Below are positions 16,194-24,756 of a stretch of 64,000 nt of DNA, piece by piece. This stretch comes from Rhizobium sp. WYJ-E13 (GTDB taxonomy: Bacteria > Pseudomonadota > Alphaproteobacteria > Rhizobiales > Rhizobiaceae). The stretch spans positions 2,046,001 through 2,110,000 of the forward strand of contig NZ_CP076853.1 of NCBI RefSeq assembly GCF_018987265.1. The letters run 5' to 3'. Each line of letters begins with the position of its first letter. Within the stretch, counting starts at the first letter, position 1. Both the position numbers and the translations under genes were made by a program. Below the pieces are notes generated by a model. It was not told the origin of the DNA. It searched no databases and was given only the letters and a program-made list of their open reading frames with translations.

Positions 16194-17543
16194 ATGAAGC
16201 TGACAAGAAAACAGTTCGGCATCGGCATGGTCGCCGCAGGTTTCGGGGCGGGAATGACTGCGCAGGCAACCGAAGTGCCGGGCCAGGCCGCCAAGCCTCC
16301 GGCCGGGAACAAGCCTGCCGAAAACCTGCCGACGACGCCGATGGCGGCGCATCAGGCGAGCTATTTCTTCAGGAATTCTGCCTTCGAATATGTGCTCCTG
16401 ACCAGCCTCGGGCGCGCCTATCACCAGGGCGGCAATGTCGGCAAGGTTCTCTATCTCACGCGCCAGATCGAGGATGGCAATTTCGACAGCGCCTATGGCG
16501 CGATGATCGCTGCCGGCGACGAGGCGCGCGTCATTGCCGAGGATTCGCTCTCCGGCGGCCACCGGGAGAGCGCCCGGCAGGCGCTGCTCTGGGCGCAGAA
16601 TTATTATGACAGCGCCACCTATTTCGCCGATGGCACCGGCGACCCCGGCAAGATCACCGCCGCCTGGCAGAAGATGGACGATTGCTGGCTGAAATCGCTT
16701 CCGCTCTTCGATCCGCCGATCGAAGAGGTGAGCATTCCCTATGAGAATACGGCGCTGCGCGGCTTCTATTTCCGCGGCAAGGGCAATGCGCAGAAGCGCC
16801 CGCTGCTGATCCTCGTCAATGGCAGCGATGGCTCGGCTCTCGACATGTGGATGATGGGGGCGGCCGGCGGCACCGCGCGCGGCTATGATTGCCTGACCTT
16901 CGACGGGCCGGGCCAAGGTTATGCGCTATGGAAACAGGGCATGCCCTTCCGCCCGGATTTCGAGCATGTGGTGACCCCGGTCGTCGATTTCGCGCTGACG
17001 CTGCAAGGGGTCGATCCCGGGCGCATTGCGATCCAGGGCATCAGCCAGGGTGGCTATTGGGTGCCGCGCGCCGTCGCCTTCGAAAAACGCATCGCCGCTG
17101 CGATCGCCGACCCCGGCGTGACCGATGTCTCCGCCTCCTGGACGGCCACCCTGCCGCCGCCGATGCTGGCGCTGCTGGATGCCGGCAAGAAGGAAGAGTT
17201 CGACGGCTATATGGCCAGGATGCTGGACCCCGCAACGAAGAACGCGCTCGCCTTCCGCATGCGACCCTATGGCACCACCTCCTATTTCGACGCCTTCAAG
17301 GCGACGATGGCTTACCGGCTGGATGATGTGGCTGACAGGATCACCTGCCCGATGCTGATTACCGAGCCCGCCAACGAGGCCTTCTGGCCCGGGCAATCGC
17401 AACAGCTCTACACGATGCTGACGGGGCCGAAGACGATGGCGGCTTTTGCGGCATCCGACGGGGCCGATCTGCATTGCGAGCCGGGCGGATACGGGTTGAG
17501 GGATTTGCGGGTCTTCAACTGGCTGGACGAGGTTTTGGGGTGA
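16194..17543 (+). CDS. Alpha/beta hydrolase (esterase-like), probably exported
   Basis: A 449-residue protein with a signal-like N-terminus (MKLTRKQFGIGMVAAGFGAG), possibly a weak Tat signal. The nucleophile elbow is G-I-S284-Q-G. The oxyanion region (LILVNGSDGSALDMW), a late Asp/Glu segment (LITEPANEAFWPG) and His in ADLHCEPGG complete the triad. The N-terminal 180 residues are helical, as in the FrsA/DUF1100-like hydrolases that act on small esters or amides. GGAGGGGATAGA directly before the ATG fixes the start; 66 upstream codons are discarded. The substrate is unknown. Confidence 0.85.
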   Translation: MKLTRKQFGIGMVAAGFGAGMTAQATEVPGQAAKPPAGNKPAENLPTTPMAAHQASYFFRNSAFEYVLLTSLGRAYHQGGNVGKVLYLTRQIEDGNFDSAYGAMIAAGDEARVIAEDSLSGGHRESARQALLWAQNYYDSATYFADGTGDPGKITAAWQKMDDCWLKSLPLFDPPIEEVSIPYENTALRGFYFRGKGNAQKRPLLILVNGSDGSALDMWMMGAAGGTARGYDCLTFDGPGQGYALWKQGMPFRPDFEHVVTPVVDFALTLQGVDPGRIAIQGISQGGYWVPRAVAFEKRIAAAIADPGVTDVSASWTATLPPPMLALLDAGKKEEFDGYMARMLDPATKNALAFRMRPYGTTSYFDAFKATMAYRLDDVADRITCPMLITEPANEAFWPGQSQQLYTMLTGPKTMAAFAASDGADLHCEPGGYGLRDLRVFNWLDEVLG

Positions 17544-17650
17544 GAACCGGGGTCTTTCAACCGATAGAGCCTCAAAACCGACATCACCACGCGGAACACC
17601 TGGCCACCCAGCGGCGTTTCCCCATCTCGACCACCGGAGGAGGGTTTCCC

Positions 17651-18100
17651 ATGAGCATTTTCGACCGCATCAAGCACGCTATTTTCGGCGAGGCACAAGC
17701 CACCGAGGCCGCAGCGCCCGCACCGGCGCCCACCGCCCCCGCCACCTCGGCGCCCACGGCGAGCGCACCGGCTTCGGCCGCGCCCGCCGCCCCCTCGCCG
17801 GCGCCGACCACCAATCCCTCACCTGCCCCGGCCAGGACGCAGCCTGTCGATATCGAGCAGATGCTGAACGCAGCCGTGAAAAAATCCGGCCAGAAGCTCG
17901 ACTGGCGCCATTCGATCGTCGATCTCATGAAGGCGCTTGGAATGGATGCGAGCATGGCGGAGCGCAAGGAACTGGCCGGCGAACTCGGCTACACCGGCGA
18001 TACCGGTGACAGCGCGAAAATGAACATCTTCCTGCACAAGGCGCTGATGAAGAAACTGTCGGAAAACGGCGGCAAGGTGCCGGCCGATCTCCTGGACTGA
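17651..18100 (+). CDS. DUF3597 domain protein
   Basis: A 149-residue protein. The N-terminus MSIFDRIKHAIFG precedes an Ala/Pro-rich linker (about 18-65), then the conserved C-terminal domain (DIEQMLNAAVKKSGQKLDWRHSIVD, MNIFLHKALMKKL). DUF3597 proteins share this layout; some resemble LysM-type surface proteins by annotation only. GGAGGAGG lies ten bases before the ATG. It is a single gene with no operon partner. The function is unknown. Confidence 0.85.
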   Translation: MSIFDRIKHAIFGEAQATEAAAPAPAPTAPATSAPTASAPASAAPAAPSPAPTTNPSPAPARTQPVDIEQMLNAAVKKSGQKLDWRHSIVDLMKALGMDASMAERKELAGELGYTGDTGDSAKMNIFLHKALMKKLSENGGKVPADLLD

Positions 18101-18282
18101 GTGCGAGCCGGATCGAGCGGCAGATGGCGCCGACGCTCAAGCACGCGCCATCAGCTTCAAATCTGCCCGGCCCTTCGCAGGCTATCGTCTCCAAGATTTT
18201 AAGACGCAGATATTGTCATCGACAGGCGCCGGCGCAGAGCCTACATTAGCGTCAGGTATTACCTTTGACTAAAGAGGCCCGT

Positions 18283-18561
18283 ATGGCATCGCCGACCTCG
18301 CTCAAGCTCGATGATGAACTGAAGGGCCGCGTCCAGCATCTGGCCGAGCTTCGCCGTCGCTCGTCCCACTGGATCATGCGGGAAGCCATTGCACAATATG
18401 TGGCGCGCGAGGAAAAGCGCGAGGCGTTGCGACAGCAGACGCTGGACGCCTGGGACGAATTTCAGGCGACCGGACTGCATGTCACAGGTGACGAAGTCGA
18501 GACATGGCTTTCCACCTGGGGAACTGACGACGAGCTGCCCGCACCCGAATGCCACAAGTAG
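18283..18561 (+). CDS. Ribbon-helix-helix antitoxin (ParD/CopG-like)
   Basis: A 92-residue protein starting MASPTSLKLDDELKGRVQ, a typical RHH strand and helix (LAELRRRSSHWIMREAIAQYV), with an acidic C-terminal tail that should wrap the toxin. AAAGAGG at 18271-18277 supports the ATG at 18283 over an upstream TTG. It overlaps the next gene by 13 bp, the normal order of antitoxin before toxin. It is expected to repress its own promoter. Confidence 0.88.
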   Translation: MASPTSLKLDDELKGRVQHLAELRRRSSHWIMREAIAQYVAREEKREALRQQTLDAWDEFQATGLHVTGDEVETWLSTWGTDDELPAPECHK

Positions 18562-18839
18562 TCTTTTCGCCGGCAGCGATCCGCGACCTGCAACGGCTGC
18601 GGGATTTGCTGACGCCGAAAAACCCCTCGGCAGCAAGGCGAGCGGGGGAAACGATCCTCGCAGGTGTCAGAACGCTCTGCCTGCATCCGCATATGGGCCG
18701 CCTGATCGAGGACCTGCCCGAGCAATACCGCGAATGGCTCATCGATTTCGGAGACAGCGGATATGTGGCCCGCTACCGCTTCGATCAGAACACAGTCACG
18801 ATCCTTGCGGTGCGGCACCAGAAGGAAGCAATGTTCTGA
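18549..18839 (+). CDS. ParE/RelE-family toxin
   Basis: A 96-residue protein (MPQVVFSPAAIRDLQRLRDLL) with the ParE/RelE fold: N-terminal strand, two helices with ARRAGETILAGVRTL, then strands containing EWLIDFGDSGYVARYRF and VTILAVRHQKEA. RHQKE at the end is typical of the ParE branch, which poisons DNA gyrase; RelE-like mRNA cleavage cannot be excluded. It overlaps the antitoxin gene by 13 bp and should be translationally coupled. Confidence 0.9.
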   Translation: MPQVVFSPAAIRDLQRLRDLLTPKNPSAARRAGETILAGVRTLCLHPHMGRLIEDLPEQYREWLIDFGDSGYVARYRFDQNTVTILAVRHQKEAMF

Positions 18840-18886
18840 TACGGTTGCCGTGAAGAGGTTCGGCACGCTTGGCGACCGGTATTGAT

Positions 18887-19183
18887 CTACATCAGCCCGT
18901 AGGCCTCGCGCGCCGTCAGGCAGGCTTCGTCGCCGGGAAGGCAGGCGCGGCACACATCCGGCCTGATATCATAGACCATGCACGAGACATATGAGCCGAC
19001 CGTGCCCGAGAGCGCAGAGCAGCGCTCTCCATCGCAACGCATGCCCGTCTGATCCGCCCAAACGAAATGCGCCGGCAGCAGATCCAGGTCGGCGTCGCTC
19101 TCGGTGGTGAACCTCGGCCATTCGCTCGAATAGGAACAGCACGCGCCGCAGGCCTGACAGTCTAGTTCTGTTGATGGGGTCAT
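18887..19183 (-). CDS. YkgJ-family cysteine cluster protein
   Basis: A 98-residue protein with eight Cys. CxxCGACC near the N-terminus (DCQACGACC), an RC-x3-RC segment, SCMVYDIRPDVCRAC and a final Cys define the UPF0153/YkgJ cysteine cluster family, which probably binds zinc or an Fe-S cluster. AAGAG lies seven bases before the ATG. The function of the family is not established. It is a single gene, convergent with the ParE-type toxin. Confidence 0.8.
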   Translation of the reverse strand: MTPSTELDCQACGACCSYSSEWPRFTTESDADLDLLPAHFVWADQTGMRCDGERCSALSGTVGSYVSCMVYDIRPDVCRACLPGDEACLTAREAYGLM

Positions 19184-19464
19184 GGCTGGCTCTTAACACT
19201 TTCCCTGCCGGGGATGCAAAACCATCCTTGCAGTGCCGGAGATTTCGCATCCGCCGCCCCAGCCGCGCGCGGGGAGCCGCGCACGATCGTTGCCGCCAGC
19301 AGGGGCCAGCACGCCTACCATCTCCAAGTAGAGCCGCCGCAACAGATCGGGCTTGCGGCTGAAAATCTTACGGCCGGCGAGAACTTATTCTTTGTCTCAT
19401 GCGTTTCGATGTCGGCTTGTCCTGGCAGTAACCGGTCCTAATTTCTTGGAAAGACGGAGGAAAC

Positions 19465-20946
19465 ATGGACGAAATTTCGAGAACGAAGGCAAAAACCGGC
19501 GTCGCTGGGCTGGACGATGTTCTTGCCGGCGGTTTCACGCGCAGTCACGTCTTTCTCCTCGAAGGGTCTCCGGGCACGGGCAAGACGACGATCGCGCTGC
19601 AGTTTCTCGTGGAAGGTGCCGCCCTTGGCGAGCGCTGCCTCTACATCAGCCTTTCCGAAACCAGGGAGGAATTGTGCGAGAGCGCCAGGTCGCACGGCAT
19701 GAAGATCGGCGAGGAGATCGAGATTTTCGAGCTCGTGCCGCCCGAAAGCCTGCTCGATGCCGACCAGCAGCAGAGCCTTCTCTACTCCTCCGATCTCGAA
19801 CTCGGCGAGACGACGAAGCTGATCTTCGAGTCCTTCAAGCGCGTCAAGCCGCAGCGGGTCGTCATCGACAGCCTCTCCGAGATCAGGCTTCTGGCGCAAA
19901 GCTCGCTGCGCTATCGCCGGCAGATCCTCGCGCTCAAGCACTTCTTCTCCGGCTCCGATGCCACCGTGCTGCTGCTCGACGACATGACCTCCGACACTCT
20001 GGACAAGACGGTCCATAGCGTGGTGCACGGGGTCATCCATCTCGAGCAGCTGGCGCGCAGCTATGGGCCTGAGCGCCGCAGCCTGCGGGTCATCAAATAT
20101 CGCGGCCAGTCCTTCCGCGGCGGCTATCATGATTTCATCATCAGAACCGGCGGTGTCTACGTCTTCCCACGCCTGCGCGCCATCGAGCACAAGACGAGCT
20201 TTGCCCGCGCGGTACTGAAGAGTGGCATCCGGGAGTTCGACGAGCTTCTCGGCGGCGGCATCGAACGCGGGTCGAGCACGCTCTTGATCGGGCCGGCGGG
20301 CACGGGCAAGAGCCTGTTTTCGCTGCAATTCGTCGAGGCGGCCGTCAAGCGCGGCGAAAGGGCCGCAGTATTCGTCTTCGACGAGGAACTGGGCCTGCTG
20401 TTTGCCCGCACGAAGTCGATGGGCCTCGATCTCCAGAAGATGAGCCATGACGGAATGCTCCATATCGAACAACTGGATGCCGCCGAACTGTCGCCCGGAG
20501 AGTTTGCCCAGCGCGTCAGGGAGCGGGTGGCAGACTACGATGCCAAGACCGTCGTCCTCGACAGCATCAACGGCTACCAGCAAGCGATGCCGGAAGAAAA
20601 CGCCCTCCTCCTGCACATGCACGAACTGCTGCAATATCTGAACCGGCAGGGCGCCAACACTTTCCTGACCGTTGCCCAGCACGGCCTCGTCGACGACATG
20701 AAATCGCCCGTCGATGTCACCTATCTCGCCGATACAGTGATCCTGCTTCGTTATTTCGAAGCACATGGCATGGTCCGCAGAGCCGTCTCCGTCATCAAGA
20801 AGCGGACCGGCAAACATGAGGAAACCATCCGCGAATACAAGATCACCCATGAAGGGCTGATCCTGGGCCAGCCGCTAACCGGCTTCCAGGGGATCCTTCG
20901 CGGGCTGCCGACACTCGTCGATGACCGTAAGCCGTTACTGCAATAA
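19465..20946 (+). CDS. KaiC-like double-domain ATPase
   Basis: A 493-residue protein with two RecA/KaiC domains: Walker A GSPGTGKT (34-41) and GPAGTGKS (276-283). Each is followed by an acidic motif (LSETREEL, FDEELGLL) and Walker B strands (RVVIDSLSEI, TVVLDSINGY). The cyanobacterial clock KaiC has this architecture, but here there is no KaiA or KaiB neighbour. In non-photosynthetic bacteria such proteins are linked to stress or signalling. The gene lies 13 bp before a hybrid histidine kinase and is probably co-transcribed with it, suggesting that the ATPase reports to or is controlled by that kinase. Confidence 0.9.
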   Translation: MDEISRTKAKTGVAGLDDVLAGGFTRSHVFLLEGSPGTGKTTIALQFLVEGAALGERCLYISLSETREELCESARSHGMKIGEEIEIFELVPPESLLDADQQQSLLYSSDLELGETTKLIFESFKRVKPQRVVIDSLSEIRLLAQSSLRYRRQILALKHFFSGSDATVLLLDDMTSDTLDKTVHSVVHGVIHLEQLARSYGPERRSLRVIKYRGQSFRGGYHDFIIRTGGVYVFPRLRAIEHKTSFARAVLKSGIREFDELLGGGIERGSSTLLIGPAGTGKSLFSLQFVEAAVKRGERAAVFVFDEELGLLFARTKSMGLDLQKMSHDGMLHIEQLDAAELSPGEFAQRVRERVADYDAKTVVLDSINGYQQAMPEENALLLHMHELLQYLNRQGANTFLTVAQHGLVDDMKSPVDVTYLADTVILLRYFEAHGMVRRAVSVIKKRTGKHEETIREYKITHEGLILGQPLTGFQGILRGLPTLVDDRKPLLQ

Positions 20947-20959
20947 AGCGGGCACGCGG

Positions 20960-23017
20960 ATGGCGACGATTCCTAATAATGATGCCATAGCCCTGATCCA
21001 CGCGCCGCTTGGGCGTGATGCGCAGATTGCGGTCGCGCTTCTGCGGGAAGCCGGCATTCCGTCACGGGCGGTATCCGACCTCACCTCGTTCGTCGCCTGT
21101 CTCGGCGACGACACGGCGCTCGCCATCATTACCGAGGAGGCACTGCGCTATGCCGACCTGCGCGCCCTCTCGGCGTGGATCGAGGCGCAGCCGAGTTGGT
21201 CCGACCTGCCCTTCATTATTCTCACCAACCGCGGCGGCGGCCCCGAGCGCAACCCCGCGGCGGCCAGGCTGCTGGAAGTGCTCGGCAATGTCAGCTTCGT
21301 CGAACGCCCTTTCCATGCCACGACCTTCATCAGCGTCACGCGCGCGGCCCTGCGCGGACGAAGACGCCAATACGATGCCCGGCTGCGCATGGAGGCGCTG
21401 GATGAAGGTGAGCACCGCTTGCAGACGGCGCTCGCCGCCGGCCGGCTCGGCGCCTGGGAACTCGACCTTGCCACCGGGATTCTAACGGCCTCGGCCGCCT
21501 GCAAGGCCATTTTCGGCCACAGCCCAGACGAGGATTTCACCTATCGGGACATGATAATGGCAATCCACCCTAATGACCGTGCCCGCATGCTGGCCGCCGT
21601 AGAGAAAAGCGTGGAGATGGGATCGGACTATTCAATCGAATACCGGACGGTCTGGAAGGACGGCACCGTTCACTGGGCCGAAATCCGCGCCCAGCTTCAC
21701 CGGGATCGCGCCGGCAGAGGGATGAAACTCGTCGGCGTCTCGGCAGATATCACCGACCGGCTCGAGGCCGAGGAACATCAGCGGCGGCTCAACGAGATCC
21801 TCGAGGAACGGGTGGCCGAACGCACCCGCGAACTCGAACAGGCCCATGCGACGATGGTGGCGGAAATCGGCCAGCGCCAGCGGGCCGAGGAGCAGCTGCG
21901 CCAGGCCCAGAAGATGGAGGCGATCGGCCAGCTGACCGGCGGCGTGGCGCATGACTTCAACAACCTGCTGATGGCCGTGCTCGGCAATCTCGAACTGCTG
22001 CGCAAACATGTCGGCGACAATACCAAGGCGATCCGCCTCATCGACGGCGCGCTGCAGGGCGCCAGGCGCGGCGCATCGCTGACCCAGCGGCTGCTCGCAT
22101 TCGCGCGCAGGCAGGACCTTCACATCGGCCGGGTCGACATGACCGGCCTCGTGCTTGGAATGGCCGATCTTCTGCAGCGCTCCGTCGGCTCCACCGTGAC
22201 GATCGAAACCGTGGTTCCCGACGAGCTTCCGCCGGTTTCGGCCGATGCCAACCAAATCGAGCTGGCGCTTCTCAATCTCGCCGTCAACGGCCGCGATGCG
22301 ATGCCCGACGGCGGCACCATCCGCATAGAGCTGAAAGAGGCCCGCCGGGCTGCCGCCACCGATGAACTCGCCGCCGGGGATTATGTCGTCCTCTCCGTCA
22401 CCGATCAGGGACACGGCATGGACAAGGAGACGCTGCGAAAGGCGGTGGAGCCGTTCTTTTCGACCAAGGAACTGGGGAAGGGCACCGGGCTTGGCCTTTC
22501 GATGATCCATGGACTGGCCCTGCAGCTGAACGGCGAACTAAAGCTTGCAAGCGAGCCCGGCAAGGGCACAACGGCAGAGCTGTGGATACCGGTTTCGCCC
22601 GCGCCCGCTGCCGTGCCGGAGCCCGCCGAAGGGCCAGCGGAGAATGCAGAACCGGCTTCCGGCCCGAAACGCATCCTGCTCGTCGACGATGACGTGCTGA
22701 TCGCCATGAGTTCGGCCGACATGCTGGCCGATCTCGGGCATGAGGTGGTGGAAGCCCATTCCGGCAGGGAGGCGCTGGAGTGCCTAAGCAACGGCGCGGC
22801 TTTCGACCTGATGATCACGGATTATTCGATGCCGGGAATGACCGGCGGCGAGCTCGCCAGGGCAGCCCGCGAGATCGCCCCGCGCTTACCCATCCTGATC
22901 GCCTCCGGCTATGCCGAACTGCCGCCGGGCCTCGACCTCGATGTCGCAAGGCTCGGAAAACCCTATACCCAGGCTCAATTGGCCCAGCAGATCGGCAAGC
23001 TGATGATATCGGCATAG
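20960..23017 (+). CDS. Hybrid histidine kinase (pseudo-receiver, PAS, HisKA, HATPase, receiver)
   Basis: A 685-residue protein without membrane helices. Domains in order: a receiver-like N-terminal domain (about 5-135) lacking a clear phospho-Asp, a PAS domain (about 150-270), a coiled coil (EERVAERTRELEQAHA), HisKA with H331 (GGVAHDFNN), HATPase (NLAVNGRDAMPDGG, DQGHGMD, GTGLGLS) and a C-terminal receiver (ILLVDDD, MITDYSMPGM, GKPY). MATIPNND at 20960 is preferred; an ATG at 20921 would overlap the KaiC gene. The cytoplasmic kinase is paired with the KaiC-like ATPase. Both receiver-like ends suggest input from another kinase and phosphorelay output. Confidence 0.9.
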   Translation: MATIPNNDAIALIHAPLGRDAQIAVALLREAGIPSRAVSDLTSFVACLGDDTALAIITEEALRYADLRALSAWIEAQPSWSDLPFIILTNRGGGPERNPAAARLLEVLGNVSFVERPFHATTFISVTRAALRGRRRQYDARLRMEALDEGEHRLQTALAAGRLGAWELDLATGILTASAACKAIFGHSPDEDFTYRDMIMAIHPNDRARMLAAVEKSVEMGSDYSIEYRTVWKDGTVHWAEIRAQLHRDRAGRGMKLVGVSADITDRLEAEEHQRRLNEILEERVAERTRELEQAHATMVAEIGQRQRAEEQLRQAQKMEAIGQLTGGVAHDFNNLLMAVLGNLELLRKHVGDNTKAIRLIDGALQGARRGASLTQRLLAFARRQDLHIGRVDMTGLVLGMADLLQRSVGSTVTIETVVPDELPPVSADANQIELALLNLAVNGRDAMPDGGTIRIELKEARRAAATDELAAGDYVVLSVTDQGHGMDKETLRKAVEPFFSTKELGKGTGLGLSMIHGLALQLNGELKLASEPGKGTTAELWIPVSPAPAAVPEPAEGPAENAEPASGPKRILLVDDDVLIAMSSADMLADLGHEVVEAHSGREALECLSNGAAFDLMITDYSMPGMTGGELARAAREIAPRLPILIASGYAELPPGLDLDVARLGKPYTQAQLAQQIGKLMISA

Positions 23018-23142
23018 CCCTCTAACAGCCGGGGAAGGCCATGCATCCTTTTCCCTCCTCGGATGTTTCAATTCCCGCCAGCTCCGTTTCGTTCGAGCGC
23101 ACCGTTCCGTTTGGCTTGATATTCGTCACGTCGAGTTCGATC

Positions 23143-23167
23143 GGAACGGTGATCATCCTGTCCCGTA
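23143..23167 (+). promoter_or_regulatory. Candidate EcfG-type promoter
   Basis: GGAAC-N16-CGTA, close to the general-stress sigma EcfG consensus of alphaproteobacteria (GGAAC-N16/17-CGTT), about 100 bp before the small gene at 23268. One mismatch in the -10; the assignment is tentative. Confidence 0.3.
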
Positions 23168-23267
23168 AAACCAGATGCACCCACCCATGCGGGTGATATC
23201 CATGCGATGACCCGAGGCGTAGAGTTTTCTCCGGCTCTGATATCAGGAGAAGCAAGAGGAGGACGCA

Positions 23268-23531
23268 ATGCCAACCATCCTGGCTCATCACGACGTCAAG
23301 GACGTCAAACACTGGCTCGCCTCGCCCCGTCGCAAGGAAATTTTCGAACCGATCGGCTGCACGAACATTCGCACCTTCGTCGATCCGCAATCGTCCAACA
23401 AGGTTGGCCTCGTCATGGACGTCGCCGACATGGGCCGCCTGACGGAACTCATGAAAAGCAAGCAAGCGGCTGATGCGATGGAATATGACGGCGTATTGCC
23501 CGAGACCCTGGTGATCCTCGTTCAGTCCTAG
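23268..23531 (+). CDS. Small conserved-type protein, 87 residues
   Basis: Soluble protein MPTILAHHDVKDVKHWLASPRR with AGGAGG seven bases upstream. Composition and pattern (strand, helix with KHWLASPRRKEIFEP, NKVGLVMDV, a helix MGRLTELMKSKQAADAMEYDGV, final strand TLVILVQS) resemble a small dimeric alpha/beta-barrel (ferredoxin-like) domain. The specific function is unknown. A strong terminator follows. Its possible EcfG-like promoter would make it a stress gene. Confidence 0.75.
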   Translation: MPTILAHHDVKDVKHWLASPRRKEIFEPIGCTNIRTFVDPQSSNKVGLVMDVADMGRLTELMKSKQAADAMEYDGVLPETLVILVQS

Positions 23532-23564
23532 CTGTCAGGGATCAACCCGGCCGGTACCAAGTGA

Positions 23565-23597
23565 AAGCCCCTCCCCACAAGGGGGCGGGCTTTTTTT
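23565..23597 (+). terminator. Rho-independent terminator
   Basis: AAGCCC...GGGCTT stem with a GC-rich interior followed by seven T, 34 bp after the 87-residue gene. Confidence 0.75.
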
Positions 23598-23700
23598 CTC
23601 CGCGGAGAACGTGAAGCCGGCGTGCGCGATACCCGTAAAACCCATGCATCCTTTTTCCGCGTCAAACGTTTGAACTCCGTCAGCGAATGAGGAGACCGAG

Positions 23701-24201
23701 ATGGCGGGCAGCACAGGCAGAGACACGATCGAAGGCAAGGACGAGGTGAAGGATGCGGGCGAGCAGCCGCCGGCCGACCGCATCACGCCGACCGACCACG
23801 CCGCCCGTCATGAGGGTTTCGAGAGTGAGGCGGAATACCGCGCCTATCTGGATGCGGTCGCCGAGGATGCGCCGGTGGAAGAGATCGTCGTCGATGTCGA
23901 GCGCGCCGCCTCGCGCGCGGAGCTCGAGCGGCAGATCGAGGACGTGCGTTACGAGATCGACAATCTGCGCGCCCGCCTGCATATCATCCGCCATCAGGCG
24001 GGCAACGTGGTCGAAGAGAATATCCGCTGGGCGGATGCGAGCGCCCATGCGCAGCTCGGCGATCATCCCTGGCTGAAGCTTTCCACCGCCATGGCCGCCG
24101 CCTTCCTCGTCGGCAAGGCCCTGCAGAGCCTGCCCTTCGGTCCGTTCACCACCGCCCTGGCGCCGCTCCTTCTGGCCGTGGCGCGCGAGAGAGGAAGGTA
24201 G
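23701..24201 (+). CDS. Hypothetical protein with coiled coil and C-terminal hydrophobic segment
   Basis: A 166-residue protein with an acidic N-terminus (about 1-60), then an alpha-helical stretch ELERQIEDVRYEIDNLRARLHIIRHQAGNVVEEN (part), and a hydrophobic C-terminus (STAMAAAFLVGKALQSLPFG to PLLLAVARERGR). This layout resembles ElaB/YqjD-like (DUF883) proteins, which tether to the inner membrane, but the match is structural only. GGAG lies eight bases before the ATG. The same ATGCATCCTTTTT-type sequence occurs upstream of this gene and near 23040, which may be a shared promoter segment. Confidence 0.7.
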   Translation: MAGSTGRDTIEGKDEVKDAGEQPPADRITPTDHAARHEGFESEAEYRAYLDAVAEDAPVEEIVVDVERAASRAELERQIEDVRYEIDNLRARLHIIRHQAGNVVEENIRWADASAHAQLGDHPWLKLSTAMAAAFLVGKALQSLPFGPFTTALAPLLLAVARERGR

Positions 24202-24301
24202 CGGAACCGTGACGTGTGAACGCACAGCGCTTTGGAGCATTCATTGGGGCGGCGCCGCTACCTCCCTTGTGAGCCATGAGGCACGAGGCTTCCCTATCCT
24301 C

Positions 24302-24465
24302 CCTCATTCCTGTGCTTGTCACAGGAATCCAGCAGCCGCGTGTCCACGCGGCGGGGGACCCTATGTCTGCAATGACCTCATAAGCCTATAAAATGTAAGA
24401 GTCTTTTCGGCTTGCAGACGCAAGCCGGCTGGATTCCTGTGGCAAGCACAGGAATGAGGGGGGTT
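24302..24465. repeat. Dispersed palindromic repeat, inverted pair
   Basis: Two oppositely oriented copies. CCTCATTCCTGTGCTTGTCA to CAGCAGCCGCGTGTC (24302-24344) faces AAGAGTCTTTTCGGCTTGC to CACAGGAATGAGGGG (24397-24460). Close relatives lie at 27436-27683, 31691-31765 and 13718-13766. This is a rhizobial-type intergenic palindromic element that fills the 336-bp gap. Confidence 0.75.
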
Positions 24466-24537
24466 GGGGTGGCGCCTTCATTCAAAAGGGAAGCGTCGTG
24501 GCCAAAAGGTGGTCGCCTCTCTAGGCTATCCCACCCG

Positions 24538-24756
24538 CTACCGCCGAAACGTCCGCCTCGCCGCCCGCATCACGCTTTCGGCAAGGATAACAAGACAGCC
24601 GGCGACGAGCAGCACCGCCCCCGCGGTCGGGCCGATGAGCATGGTTTCGACCGCAAGGCCGACCCCGAGCACGAGAAGCAGGCTGAAAAGCGCCAGCGCC
24701 CCGTCATCGATGAACATGCCGATGAGTTCCCTAAAGGCGATTTTCAGAATGTTCAT
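24538..24756 (-). CDS. Small two-helix membrane protein, 72 residues
   Basis: MNILKIAFRELIGMFIDDGALALFS begins the protein. Two transmembrane helices (about 17-38 and 43-63) are followed by an Arg-rich cytoplasmic tail (MRAARRTFRR). The ATG overlaps the stop of the preceding membrane-protein gene by 4 bp, so the two are translationally coupled and probably work together. No family is recognised with certainty. The start is chosen by the overlap; the longer frame from 24873 would run through the neighbour. Confidence 0.75.
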   Translation of the reverse strand: MNILKIAFRELIGMFIDDGALALFSLLLVLGVGLAVETMLIGPTAGAVLLVAGCLVILAESVMRAARRTFRR

